A stretch of DNA of 64,000 nucleotides from Thermogemmata fonticola. Its GTDB lineage: Bacteria > Planctomycetota > Planctomycetia > Gemmatales > Gemmataceae. The notes below the pieces were generated by a model. That model was given only the letters and a program-made list of their open reading frames with translations, did not search any database and had not been told where the DNA came from. The position numbers were made by a program, and so were the translations under genes. The stretch's first letter is position 1; each line of letters starts with the position of its first letter. This document shows positions 54,087 through 63,064 of this stretch, piece after piece. The stretch covers positions 1 to 64,000 of the forward strand of contig NZ_JACEFB010000012.1 in assembly GCF_013694095.1 (NCBI RefSeq), given 5' to 3'.

Positions 54087-55547
54087 TTAGTCGTCTGTCT
54101 CTCGACTCCCCACGGCAACTAGTGACGTCGGCTTGCCATCAAATGTGAAGGCCGCCACGGGTTCCAGAGTCTTCAACGAGAGCACGACTACGGTCTTGTC
54201 CGCCGGGTTGGTCAGGAAGCCGAATTGCTTCTCAGCATCGAAGGTGAGGTCATGGTGGCCGAAATGCCCCTCGACCGCGCTGGCTCCGACAGTAAGAGTC
54301 TTGATCAATTTCGCATCCTGGAGCTTGCCATCACGGTCGGGGTCCAGGTCGATGACGTGAAGCACTTCCGTGGCATTTTCCACCGGTTTGACACGATCAC
54401 AGAACACGAAGGCATACAGCGGGCCGTAGGCGGTGTCCGCGAGGATTGGCGTGACCGGTTGTGTGCCTGGCGGTACGGGGAGGGGGACATACCACGGTTG
54501 GGGCTGCTCTGCGCGGGCATCCAGGATGGCGAGCGCAGCTTGCACGGTCTTGCCCGTGGTGAACAGCACATAGTTTTTGTGAGTGGTGAAGGCCCCGGTA
54601 CGGCGTGGTTTGTCGTCTTCGGTACCGAGATCGATGTGATGCACTTTCACTGTATCTGGCGTCTGCCGCAATTCGAGATCCGCAGCCACCCAACAAATGC
54701 CGGCGCTTGGAGCAAAAAAGACCTTGCCGGCAGCAGTAGTGGCGCCGTGGATTCCGCCGCTAGGTAGATGGAAGGAGTAGGCAGGCGAACCGGCTTTGTC
54801 TCCCTGTATCGGAGTGACATCGACTCGTCCTTTATTTGACCCGCCGCCATCAATCCAGCAAGAGTAACCCACCTTATCCTCCACCACGGCTAAGGTGATG
54901 TGGTTGCCGCCGCCAGAGATGAAGCGGGGCGTGTCTTTGTGAAGGACACCCTCTTTGGTTTTCTGATAGCGGCTTGGGTCGATCCGGGTGTAGCCGTTGC
55001 GGCGATCATTGGCGAGGAAGAATTTACCATTGTACACGTACAGGTGGGCTGGATTACCCTGTTGGTCATCAAGTTTTTGATCCCAGACTAGAGGTGTCCG
55101 GCGGAAGTTCCAATGTCCGTGATCACCGTGATCGATGTAACGCACCCCGGTATCCAAAAGGACCCAGCCGCTCTGAAATGTGCCATCGGCATCGTCACGG
55201 ACCCCGACAAGGAGGATATGATCCACGACATCCATCTGCACAAGTTTCTGCCGCTTAGGGTCGAGGTTGGGAAAGCCGTCCACCGTAGTCCAGGGATCAT
55301 GCAACCACTGGTTCCCTTCACCGAGGCGAACAGTTGTCCATTTGAGGGTGCAGTTGTCAAGGTCCTGGACAAAGAGGCGGGTCAAGGGGCGGGGTTGGAC
55401 GTTTTTCTTCCCTGGCTCGTCGTGATTCCCCGCAGAGGAGGAAGAAAGCGGCGATGATAGCCCCTCTTCCCGCCCATTGCAGCCGATGATTTGGCTAAGC
55501 AGGGCGATGAGAAGCACCAGAGACAGACCCCACAAGCGGCGTAGCAT
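54087..55547 (-). CDS. Beta-propeller lipoprotein with His clusters (AztD-like?)
   Basis: 486-aa protein with a lipobox (LLSQIIGC, Cys about residue 23), so probably lipid-anchored. The mature part has repeated propeller strands and two His clusters: YIDHGDHGHW and GHFGHHDLTF. His-rich propellers of similar type include AztD, a periplasmic zinc chaperone; that match is by resemblance and not certain. Two ATGs are in frame (55553 and 55547); GGAGGT is directly before 55553, so spacing favours 55547. The terminator at 54002-54035 lies downstream. Confidence 0.7.
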   Translation of the reverse strand: MLRRLWGLSLVLLIALLSQIIGCNGREEGLSSPLSSSSAGNHDEPGKKNVQPRPLTRLFVQDLDNCTLKWTTVRLGEGNQWLHDPWTTVDGFPNLDPKRQKLVQMDVVDHILLVGVRDDADGTFQSGWVLLDTGVRYIDHGDHGHWNFRRTPLVWDQKLDDQQGNPAHLYVYNGKFFLANDRRNGYTRIDPSRYQKTKEGVLHKDTPRFISGGGNHITLAVVEDKVGYSCWIDGGGSNKGRVDVTPIQGDKAGSPAYSFHLPSGGIHGATTAAGKVFFAPSAGICWVAADLELRQTPDTVKVHHIDLGTEDDKPRRTGAFTTHKNYVLFTTGKTVQAALAILDARAEQPQPWYVPLPVPPGTQPVTPILADTAYGPLYAFVFCDRVKPVENATEVLHVIDLDPDRDGKLQDAKLIKTLTVGASAVEGHFGHHDLTFDAEKQFGFLTNPADKTVVVLSLKTLEPVAAFTFDGKPTSLVAVGSRETDD

Positions 55548-55626
55548 GGTCATACCTCCGTACCGAGTTGGTGAGCGAGTCGGGGGGCAGCGAATCCTGA
55601 GTCAAGAGCCATAAGCCCATCGACTT

Positions 55627-57081
55627 TCATCGCGAAGAAGTCCCCGTCGGCTGGCGGATGACGATCAGTTCGGTGCCTGTGCGGACGATGAAGGCGCCAT
55701 CCACCGCGGCAACAGCGTAGACCACATCTCCAACCGTGGCGTAGCGGACGGCCTGCATCTCTTCCGGCGGAACAACCGGCCCTCCAGCCGGTCCCTTTCC
55801 CGGCGGCGGGGGTGGCAACTTCTTCTCCGCCTCTTTTCGGGCTTCAGCCAACCGGGCGGCGTATTCCTCGGGTGTCCAAAGACGGTTGACAGCCAGTTTC
55901 TCAAATTCTGCTCCACTCTTGAGGACGATCGTGATCCCCTTCTTGCCGAAGAAGTAGATGCGGTCTCCCGCGGCAATGGGTGTTGCCCAGACCTCATCTT
56001 CCAAGCGTTCAACGTAACGTGGCTCACCGGTGCGGGCATTCAGGCAGTGCACCATTCCCTCGCGAGTAAGGAAGTACACGTGCCCATCGTAGATTAGGGG
56101 GCTCGCAAAGGCACTCACCGCCTTCTTCCCCGGCCAGACCTGAGACAAGCTCCATTGTCCATTTTTGTGTTGCAAACGCAGCAGGCAGTTGGAACGAGCG
56201 GAGGCGGCGGCATCGGGCTTGAGGCGGTTGACCCCCGCTCCCAACACAATCCACTCCCCCTCGGCCACTGGGGAGGCGATGTTTAGCCCGACCAGATTGT
56301 CCAGAGTGGCCAAGACTTTACCCGTGGCGGCGTCATACACGGTGACGGTGTCTCCAGAAGCAACGACCACCACGGTAGTGTCATCGACTTGGGTCACCAC
56401 AGGTGAGGTCCACGAAGTCCGCGACGGGCGATCCGCTTTCCAGCGTGTCTTACCGGTGGCCTTGTCGATAGCCACCAGGTAGGAGGGGCCGGAGTGATCG
56501 ACCAGGATGAACAGTTGCTGGGCATCCTGGGCTAAGGAACTGGCCAGTTCATGATTGTTCTTGATGGCTCCATAGTCCTGGCTCAGGGAACGCTGCCAGC
56601 GGAGTTTGCCGTCGTGTTGCAGGGCGATCAGGTCCCCGCTTTCAAAGAAGCAGTAGACTCCTTGTTCATCTGCGATGGGGGTGGACGCAGCCCGGCTCAT
56701 CATCGGATTGTTCCGCCCTTTCTGACTGGCGGAAAATTCCTTGTGCCAGACCACCCGACCATCCCTCAGGCGTACAGCTACAATGTGCAGCTTTTCTTTC
56801 TGCTCTCCTTCGACGGCGGTGACATAGACCTGTCCCTTCCAGACGACCGGCGACGACTGGCCGTAACCTGGCAGACGGATGCGGAAGGCGATGTTCTTTT
56901 GGGGGGACCACTCCAGCGGCAGGTTCCGGGCCACAGTGACGCTGCGGCCATCACCGCGGAAACCGGGCCAGACATTTCCTGCCACCCCAGCCGGGGATGA
57001 ATCCTCACGCGCGTCAGACGGCGTGCCGACACCGCTGAGGACGATGCTCCAGCCGACGAGCCAGCTCCAGGTTGCTGTCAT
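55627..57081 (-). CDS. PQQ-binding-like (BamB/quinoprotein-type) propeller protein
   Basis: 484-aa exported protein with a signal peptide (WSWLVGWSIVLSGVGTPSDA). The repeated blades contain the tryptophan-docking pattern such as GKLRWQRSLSQDYG and KTRWKADRPS, as in PQQ-like propellers. Such proteins are abundant in planctomycetes and usually lack enzymatic motifs. A Pro-rich insert (KKLPPPPPGKGPAGGPVVPP) occurs near the end. Ribosome site AAGGAG precedes the ATG. It lies 80 nt upstream of the lipoprotein gene on the same strand, so cotranscription is plausible. Confidence 0.85.
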   Translation of the reverse strand: MTATWSWLVGWSIVLSGVGTPSDAREDSSPAGVAGNVWPGFRGDGRSVTVARNLPLEWSPQKNIAFRIRLPGYGQSSPVVWKGQVYVTAVEGEQKEKLHIVAVRLRDGRVVWHKEFSASQKGRNNPMMSRAASTPIADEQGVYCFFESGDLIALQHDGKLRWQRSLSQDYGAIKNNHELASSLAQDAQQLFILVDHSGPSYLVAIDKATGKTRWKADRPSRTSWTSPVVTQVDDTTVVVVASGDTVTVYDAATGKVLATLDNLVGLNIASPVAEGEWIVLGAGVNRLKPDAAASARSNCLLRLQHKNGQWSLSQVWPGKKAVSAFASPLIYDGHVYFLTREGMVHCLNARTGEPRYVERLEDEVWATPIAAGDRIYFFGKKGITIVLKSGAEFEKLAVNRLWTPEEYAARLAEARKEAEKKLPPPPPGKGPAGGPVVPPEEMQAVRYATVGDVVYAVAAVDGAFIVRTGTELIVIRQPTGTSSR

Positions 57082-57276
57082 TGGCGACTCCTTCGTTTAT
57101 GGGAAGAACCGATGTCCGAAGCCGGAGGGGGAAGGCGTTGCTATTTCCCTCTTTTTCCTTCGTTCCAACCGGCCTCGGTCATAGATAGCTATAGGACTCC
57201 TGCAAACACGGAGGGCAACCTCCGGCATTTCACGTTTGGAAGATGACTGGAGTCTTCGTTCGCATGCTGGGGGTCC

Positions 57277-58296
57277 TCAATCATTTCCCGGAAGAACCTC
57301 CCCTCCTGCGCGAGTCGCCATGGCTCGCCAGACGGCTACCGGGATGTCGTTCCGAATGAAGCGCACGCTGCCGTCGGCAAAACAGCAGTTGACACCTCCT
57401 GCGAAGAAGCTGCGGGCGGTGTACCAACCGGCGCCATGCCCTAGACAGTCCGGAATTGCACTGTTCGGCGGCAGGTAGGCGTTGAAACAGGTAGCTGCCA
57501 GGTCGGGTTGGATCCAACCTCCGCCGCGCGCCCCACGCCATTGGGTGGCACTCACACATTCACTTTCCGTAAGCGGAGGGTTCAAACCCAGGGTTGGGTC
57601 AGGTCTGCGTCCTGCGGAGCGGTTGGCCGAGTGGCGGGCCGGGCCGGTAGGCCGCGGTCCTGTGACATCGTAACCGGCGCCCAGGATGGTTTGCGACAAA
57701 AGCAGCGTGTTGGAAGTGCCATCGGTAATGTCAGTCAACTTGACACGAGAACCACGCCAGAAAACGCCATCGGTCGGCGCAGAATGCGAGACATACGGAC
57801 CCACGCCGCTCCCCACGTTGATCACGTAATTCGTGCCGGCCAGGGTCGCCGCGAAATAGTTGCGGAAAAGAGGGTCCTGGCCATCCGCCGGGCAGAGGAA
57901 CAGCTTGACCACCGTTTGAGCCGCGGCAGCATGGACGGGATTGAGTGTCCGCCACGGCCCGCTGCCGAGGTAGAGCGGCTGCCTCAAGTCGATCAAGCGC
58001 TGCAAGTTTTCCTGCTCCACATACGGCAGAATCTGGGCGTGGGCTGAGAAGCCGTAGTTGATAGAGCCGCTGACCGGGCCTTCCGCCGCCGGCAGTACTT
58101 GCAAGGCATCATGATGATTGTGCATCGCGAGTCCCAGTTGCTTGAGATTGTTTTGACTCGACAAGCGTGCCGCGGCTTCACGGACCTTTTGCACCGCGGG
58201 GAGCAGCAGGCCGATCAAGATGGCGATAATCGCAATCACTACGAGCAACTCGATGAGGGTGAACGCCGCCCGCGACATTGGCCGGATAATCTTCAT
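57277..58296 (-). CDS. DUF1559 prepilin-type protein
   Basis: 339-aa protein with a type IV prepilin-like N-terminus, AFTLIELLVVIAIIAILIGL, including the conserved FTLIE motif and the Glu needed for prepilin processing, followed by AVQKVREAAARLSSQNNLKQ. The rest is the DUF1559 domain with the planctomycete motif NHHDALQVLP and FFAGGVNCCFADGSVRFIRN at the C-terminus (the H-X9-DG motif of the family). These proteins form a major planctomycete family with pseudopilin-like signals. Start ATG 58296 has GGAGG 8 nt upstream and the strong promoter at 58350-58377. Confidence 0.92.
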   Translation of the reverse strand: MKIIRPMSRAAFTLIELLVVIAIIAILIGLLLPAVQKVREAAARLSSQNNLKQLGLAMHNHHDALQVLPAAEGPVSGSINYGFSAHAQILPYVEQENLQRLIDLRQPLYLGSGPWRTLNPVHAAAAQTVVKLFLCPADGQDPLFRNYFAATLAGTNYVINVGSGVGPYVSHSAPTDGVFWRGSRVKLTDITDGTSNTLLLSQTILGAGYDVTGPRPTGPARHSANRSAGRRPDPTLGLNPPLTESECVSATQWRGARGGGWIQPDLAATCFNAYLPPNSAIPDCLGHGAGWYTARSFFAGGVNCCFADGSVRFIRNDIPVAVWRAMATRAGGEVLPGND

Positions 58297-58336
58297 GGTG
58301 TATCCTCCACATGACTACGATAAACCAGGTTCCATG

Positions 58337-58378
58337 ATTGACAACATTGATATTACTAAGTAATACCATACAGTCAAT
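58337..58378. promoter_or_regulatory. Symmetric bidirectional promoter with nested palindromes
   Basis: On the minus strand TTGACT (58377-58372) and TAATAT (58355-58350) are spaced by 16 nt and drive the DUF1559 gene with a leader of about 45 nt. On the plus strand TTGACA (58338-58343) and TAATAC (58361-58366) are spaced by 17 nt and face the TPR gene. Both share a centre: ATTGAC at 58337-58342 mirrors GTCAAT at 58373-58378, and TATTAC at 58351-58356 mirrors GTAATA at 58360-58365. The dyad could also be a repressor site. The surrounding 130 nt is AT-rich. Confidence 0.6.
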
Positions 58379-58643
58379 CCTCCGAACAAAAATTTTTTCC
58401 GGACTTACGTAAAATATCTTTTTACAACATATTACGATTAGGAAATTTGAAGATTCCGAGCATCAGCTTTCCGCTAGCGGGATCGCGTCGTGGTGGGAGA
58501 TAATGATGGTCGAGGGGTGTGACGTGGTCGAGTGGCACGGGGATGATTCCTCGAAGCCAGAGGCATCAAGCCAACGGTCAAGGTGTCTGAGTGTTGTGAG
58601 TGCAGGAGTGGTCTCCAGGAAATGCGGCAGGGAGGATGGAATC
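58379..58643. other. AT-rich leader/intergenic region before the TPR gene
   Basis: This extends from the bidirectional promoter to the TPR start. It has runs such as AAAAATTTTTT near 58390 and is AT-rich to about 58450, then GC-rich. No gene is seen. A long leader of about 270 nt for the plus-strand gene would follow if the promoter is used. Confidence 0.4.
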
Positions 58644-60050
58644 ATGGGCCGCGGAGTGGCAAGTCTGGCGGTGGTAGTAGTGCTGATGCTGGCGGACGGT
58701 TCAGCAGCATGGGGCCAGTTCCGGGCCGGTTTCTTGCCTCCGTCGGGCCGAGGGGTGGTGCGTGGCGGTGGGGTTGGCGTGATCATTCCGGGCCGGCGCG
58801 TCATCATCTCCGGTTTTGTCGGAGGGTTTGGGTATCGCTATTGGGATTGGGGGGGCTGGGGACCCGCCGGCTGGTATGGCAGGGGTCCTTGTGGTGGAAT
58901 CTTGGGATGGGGCAGCACCCCCTGGTTTGGACCTTCGCGGTGGTGGATCGGCGGCTGGTGGTATCCACCGGTGACCACGTGGACGCCGGCTGGGTGGGTC
59001 CCTGGCTTTTTACCGCCGGGTTGGGGCGTAGGGCCGGGATGGAACGTTGGTCCTTGGGGCGTCTGGCCGGTGATGTGGGACGATCCCTGGCTGGGGCCGC
59101 TGGGCTGGCCGTTGGTTCAAGCGCCGCCGGACCCCGACCTGCCGGGAGCATTTCGAGCGGCAGACCAGATGGCAATGCGTCCGGCAAACCCGCTCCGTGA
59201 GGGGAGGATAAATCCTCCTCCAGTCCAGGCACGGGATGCAGAAGTCTGGGATGGCCATCGGCTAACACCTCCGCCTCCGGAAGCGCCGCGGGAGTTCCTC
59301 GTGATCAGCCCGCAACAACCAGGAGCAATCGCCGCCTCGTCGGTGCCGCGTCGTGTTGCCCAGGCAGAGCCTATCCCTCCCGCGACTTCCCAGAAGGGGG
59401 GAGCACAGCCTTTCGGGGATTATTTGGTGATCAGTCCCCAGAGAAGTGGCGTACCGAGGATTCAGGAGCCGAAGGTTACACCGTCAGTCCATCGCGGCGC
59501 AGAACCGGTCAGCACAGTCCCCGAAGCGGCCGTCGGGGCTATGCCTTTTCGGGTGGACCCCTTTGCAGTACCCCTCGCCTTGAAGGTGGAACAGCCCGAT
59601 CCCGATCCTCGCAAGGAAGCGCAGCGTCTGGTTCAGCAGGGCCGGGCGGCCTTTGCGGCGGGTGAATATGGTCGGGCAGCTCGGTTATTCGCAGGGGCGG
59701 CAGAGAAAGACCCGGATTTACCCTTTCCCCGTTACTGGCAAGCTCAAGCGGAGATCGCCGCCGGGCGCTATGCCGATGCCTTTGCCGCTTTACGCCTGGG
59801 ACTGCAACGCCATCCCCAAGCGGGGCCGCATTTCGATCCCAAGGAACCGTATGGTTCCCAGCCCCGAAAATATGCCGATCATCTAGCGGCACTGCGTCGG
59901 GCGGTGGCGGATCAACCCCAGGAGCCGGCCCTCGCCTATCTACTGGCCTGGCAACTCTGGTTGGCCGGAGAAAAAGCCGAGGCCCGCCGCTGGTGGGAGC
60001 GATCCCAAACCCTCGGCGGACCCACGGATTGGCCGGCCTTATTCCCGTGA
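58644..60050 (+). CDS. Secreted Gly/Trp-rich protein with C-terminal TPR repeats
   Basis: 468-aa protein. It has a signal peptide (MGRGVASLAVVVVLMLADGS), a low-complexity Gly/Trp/Pro segment at 66-155 with 19 tryptophans (W67 to W155), a Pro-rich disordered middle and a C-terminal helical region with TPR-like pairs (GRAAFAAGEYGRAARLFAGA, then WQAQAEIAAGRYADAFAALR). ATG at 58644 has GGAGG upstream, which sets it over the frame start at 58503. No enzyme motif. Its Trp-rich part may bind a glycan or stack in a matrix, which is speculation. Confidence 0.72.
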   Translation: MGRGVASLAVVVVLMLADGSAAWGQFRAGFLPPSGRGVVRGGGVGVIIPGRRVIISGFVGGFGYRYWDWGGWGPAGWYGRGPCGGILGWGSTPWFGPSRWWIGGWWYPPVTTWTPAGWVPGFLPPGWGVGPGWNVGPWGVWPVMWDDPWLGPLGWPLVQAPPDPDLPGAFRAADQMAMRPANPLREGRINPPPVQARDAEVWDGHRLTPPPPEAPREFLVISPQQPGAIAASSVPRRVAQAEPIPPATSQKGGAQPFGDYLVISPQRSGVPRIQEPKVTPSVHRGAEPVSTVPEAAVGAMPFRVDPFAVPLALKVEQPDPDPRKEAQRLVQQGRAAFAAGEYGRAARLFAGAAEKDPDLPFPRYWQAQAEIAAGRYADAFAALRLGLQRHPQAGPHFDPKEPYGSQPRKYADHLAALRRAVADQPQEPALAYLLAWQLWLAGEKAEARRWWERSQTLGGPTDWPALFP

Positions 60051-60166
60051 TTTTTCCTCCCTGTCAGTCCAGTGCCAGCACACTATTCAGTGTCATTGCA
60101 GTGGCAGCAACCAGCATCACCTCAGTTCGCAACGAACCGGGTTCACAACGAACCGTAAGAGGGGAG

Positions 60167-60634
60167 TTACTTCTTCCGAATCTGGACAGCATGGAGGAAG
60201 AAGTTGCGGTCGTATTCATTTTCCTTGTAAGCGTCGTTGAGGAAGGCGATTTCCAGCTTCTGCTTTCCGCCGGCTAGTTTGGCTGTGAAGGAGTACTTTT
60301 TTCGCTCTTCACCGGTGCAGGTGTGCTCTTTGACGACGACCGTCTCGCCGCAGGTGATCCGGAACTTCGCCAGTTCCTTTTGCGCTTCGGTGCAACTGGC
60401 TTCGATGGTGATGGCGTACTCGCCCGCTTCCGGAAGATGAATTTCTGCCACGGCTGACCCATTCGTGTAAAAGTAAAAACGCTCTTCGCCGGGGTCGTAA
60501 CCGCCCAATTCCTTGCCGCCTTCAAAAGCCGGCTTCCATTGGAATTCGCTGAGAGGGGGGATTTTCACGTCCTCGGCTGCGAGGATCGTACTGCAAAGAC
60601 CTCCTGCTAGTGCGAGACAGACGACCAGACGCAT
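60167..60634 (-). CDS. Small secreted beta-sandwich protein, CBM60-like
   Basis: 155-aa protein with a signal peptide (MRLVVCLALAGGLCSTILAA) and a beta-sandwich with GEYAITIEASCTEAQ, KFRITCGETVVVKEHTC and KLEIAFLNDAYKENEYDRNF. The NDAYKENEYDRN end resembles calcium-dependent xylan-binding modules (CBM60/36 type), where a DxYxxN... loop binds calcium. The match is by eye and moderate. ATG at 60634 has AGGAGG upstream. Confidence 0.6.
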   Translation of the reverse strand: MRLVVCLALAGGLCSTILAAEDVKIPPLSEFQWKPAFEGGKELGGYDPGEERFYFYTNGSAVAEIHLPEAGEYAITIEASCTEAQKELAKFRITCGETVVVKEHTCTGEERKKYSFTAKLAGGKQKLEIAFLNDAYKENEYDRNFFLHAVQIRKK

Positions 60635-60911
60635 GCGAACGGCCTCCTGGAAAAACATGGGTTTCCGGCAGCGTAGATGATGCAGGGAGCAGACTTGACT
60701 TGAAACAATAATAGGACAAAACCGATAACCCAGCCAGAGCGCAACCGAGGAAAGGGAACCGAGGAGGAGAGGAACGGCATTCCGCTAAAATGTTAGCCCA
60801 GAAGCCGATGGCCTTGCATTCGGAATGCATCCGTAAGAGGGAAGGAAGTACGTACGGGAAGGGAACGCTGATTGCCCAGAAGACACCAATTTCCAGAGGG
60901 ATGGATCGGGG

Positions 60912-62855
60912 ATGTTGCTATTGTCCTGTAGCGGATTGAGCCGAGGGTATTCGGCCACCCCTTTGTTTGAGGGCGTCGAATTCGAGCTGCACGCTGGGGA
61001 TCGCCTGGGGCTTGTGGGTCCCAACGGGGCGGGAAAAACCACGTTACTGCGGGTCCTAGCGGGACAGGATAGTCCGGACAGCGGGCGCGTGCAACATCAC
61101 GCCGGCGCACGTGTCGGCCTGTTGGAGCAACAGGCCCATTTCCCGCCAGATTGGAGCGTGTATCAAGTGGCCCAGAGCGGCCTTGACGAGCTGATAGCCG
61201 CCCAACAGCAATTTGAGCAAGTCGCCAGCGAACTGGCCCACTGCACCGATGAGGATCGCCGCCGGCAGCTCAGTGCTCAGTACGATCGCCTGCACGAGTG
61301 GCTGCGCCACCACAATGCGTATCAACTCGATCATCAGATCGAAGCGGTGCTGAGCGGCTTGGGGTTTGGGCCAGAGGATTATCACCGACCCGCAGCTACC
61401 CTCTCCGGCGGGCAACAGCGGCGCTTGCTGCTCGCCCGATTACTCCTGGCTGCCCCAGATGTCTTGCTGTTGGACGAACCGAGCAACCATCTGGATATTC
61501 ACATGACCCGCTGGCTGGAGGAATACCTGGTCCGCCAAGCGGAAGGGATGGTGATCGTCAGTCATGACCGCTATTTCCTCAACCGAGTGGCGACCCGCAT
61601 TTTGGAATTGCATCAGCGGCGGATCACGAGTTATCCCGGCAATTACGACCAGTACGTCCGGCTTCGCCAAGAACGCTACGAGCGGCAACTCAAGGAATAC
61701 GAGGCCCAACAGGAGTTTATCGCCCGGCAGGAAGAGTACATCCGGCGGGTGCACTACGGCCAGCTTGCGCGGCAGGCGCAATCGCGAGCCAAGGTCCTGG
61801 AGAAACTGGAGCGATTGGAAAAGCCAGTGCTGCCGGGTATGCCTCGCATCCGTTTCCGCGAGGTGCCTCGCTGCGGCGATGTGGTCGTCCGGGCGGAAAA
61901 CCTGGGCATGCGCTACGGACAGCGCGTGCTCTTCCGCAATCTGAACCTGGAGTTGCCGCGGGGCAAGCGCCTCGGCATCCTCGGACCCAACGGATGTGGC
62001 AAATCCACCCTCCTGCGCATCCTGATCGGAGAGGAGGCGCCTAGTGAAGGACGGGTCGAGATAGGACATCGTGTTGTCATTGGCTATCTGGATCAGCAAC
62101 TGGCTGTCTTGAATCCGGAACAGACCGTATTGCAGGCGGTACGCCCTGCCGATGATCCGGACATCACGGAACAGACCCTCCGCGATCTGCTCGGGAGTTT
62201 CGGTTTGTCGGGGGAGGTGGTGGAGCAGCCGGTGGGCAGTCTCTCCGGCGGGGAGCGCAGCCGGGCTGCCCTCGCCCGTTTGACCTTACAGCGGGCCAAT
62301 CTGCTCGTTCTTGACGAACCGACCAATCATCTGGACATCTGGGCTTGTGACGCTCTGGAAGAAGCCTTGCGAGCCTTCGATGGCTCCGTCATCGTGGTCA
62401 GTCATGACCGCTATTTCCTCAACCGGGTCGTTGATATGCTCATTGTTTTCGACCACGGCACCACGGAGGTGGTTTACGGGAATTATGACTTGTACGAATC
62501 CTTACGGCAAAGCCGCCTGTCGGCCGCTGCGGCCAATAAAGAAGCGGGGGGTTCGGCTCCATCCGCTTCCCGTTCCTCCCGACACGCGGGGGCAGAGGGA
62601 GGAGGTATGCCGCGATCCTCTAGCAGTAAGCCGCGGCGCAAACGCCGCTTCCCCTACCGCAAAGTTGCTGACATCGAAGCCGACATAGCCGCGGCGGAAA
62701 GCCGCTTGGCTAGCCTGGAAGCTGAATTGCAGAATCCCGACCTTTACCGCGATGCCGATCGTGTCCGCACCACTTTACAGCAGATCGAACAGCTCAAAGC
62801 CGCCTTGACCCAACTTTATGAGCACTGGGAAGAGGCCGTGGAACTCAACGGCTGA
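60912..62855 (+). CDS. ABC-F family ATPase (Uup/EttA-like)
   Basis: 647-aa protein with two ABC domains. The first has GPNGAGKTT (Walker A), LSGGQQRRLL (signature) and DVLLLDEPSNHLDIH; the second has GPNGCGKST, SLSGGERSRAALA and DEPTNHLDIW. A linker of about 70 residues (EYEAQQEFIARQEEYIRRVH) joins them, and a basic stretch (SKPRRKRRFPYRK) plus coiled coil ends the protein, as in Uup. ABC-F proteins act on ribosomes (translation regulation, resistance or assembly) and have no membrane domain. Start ATG at 60912. Confidence 0.93.
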   Translation: MLLLSCSGLSRGYSATPLFEGVEFELHAGDRLGLVGPNGAGKTTLLRVLAGQDSPDSGRVQHHAGARVGLLEQQAHFPPDWSVYQVAQSGLDELIAAQQQFEQVASELAHCTDEDRRRQLSAQYDRLHEWLRHHNAYQLDHQIEAVLSGLGFGPEDYHRPAATLSGGQQRRLLLARLLLAAPDVLLLDEPSNHLDIHMTRWLEEYLVRQAEGMVIVSHDRYFLNRVATRILELHQRRITSYPGNYDQYVRLRQERYERQLKEYEAQQEFIARQEEYIRRVHYGQLARQAQSRAKVLEKLERLEKPVLPGMPRIRFREVPRCGDVVVRAENLGMRYGQRVLFRNLNLELPRGKRLGILGPNGCGKSTLLRILIGEEAPSEGRVEIGHRVVIGYLDQQLAVLNPEQTVLQAVRPADDPDITEQTLRDLLGSFGLSGEVVEQPVGSLSGGERSRAALARLTLQRANLLVLDEPTNHLDIWACDALEEALRAFDGSVIVVSHDRYFLNRVVDMLIVFDHGTTEVVYGNYDLYESLRQSRLSAAAANKEAGGSAPSASRSSRHAGAEGGGMPRSSSSKPRRKRRFPYRKVADIEADIAAAESRLASLEAELQNPDLYRDADRVRTTLQQIEQLKAALTQLYEHWEEAVELNG

Positions 62856-63064
62856 TTCTGGGAGTCCGCCTTTTCCCGCGAGAACGTGCCATCTTTTTTC
62901 TAGGAACATGCAACTGTCATAGATTCTGGCTACTCCTGGTGTTACTGTGAAGCACGGAACTTTTGCACGTTACGGTGAAGGACGGGAGTCGGCATACAGA
63001 CCTCGGACCATCCCGAAACAGGGTTCCGTGGCAAATCACACGCCAAGGGCATGAGGGCAAGGGC

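Noticed and set aside
57615-57650. Stretch resembling the 5' half of a Ser/Leu tRNA (GGAGCGGTTGGCCGAGTGG)
   Set aside because: It lies inside the DUF1559 coding sequence on the minus strand, and no matching acceptor stem or T-arm follows.
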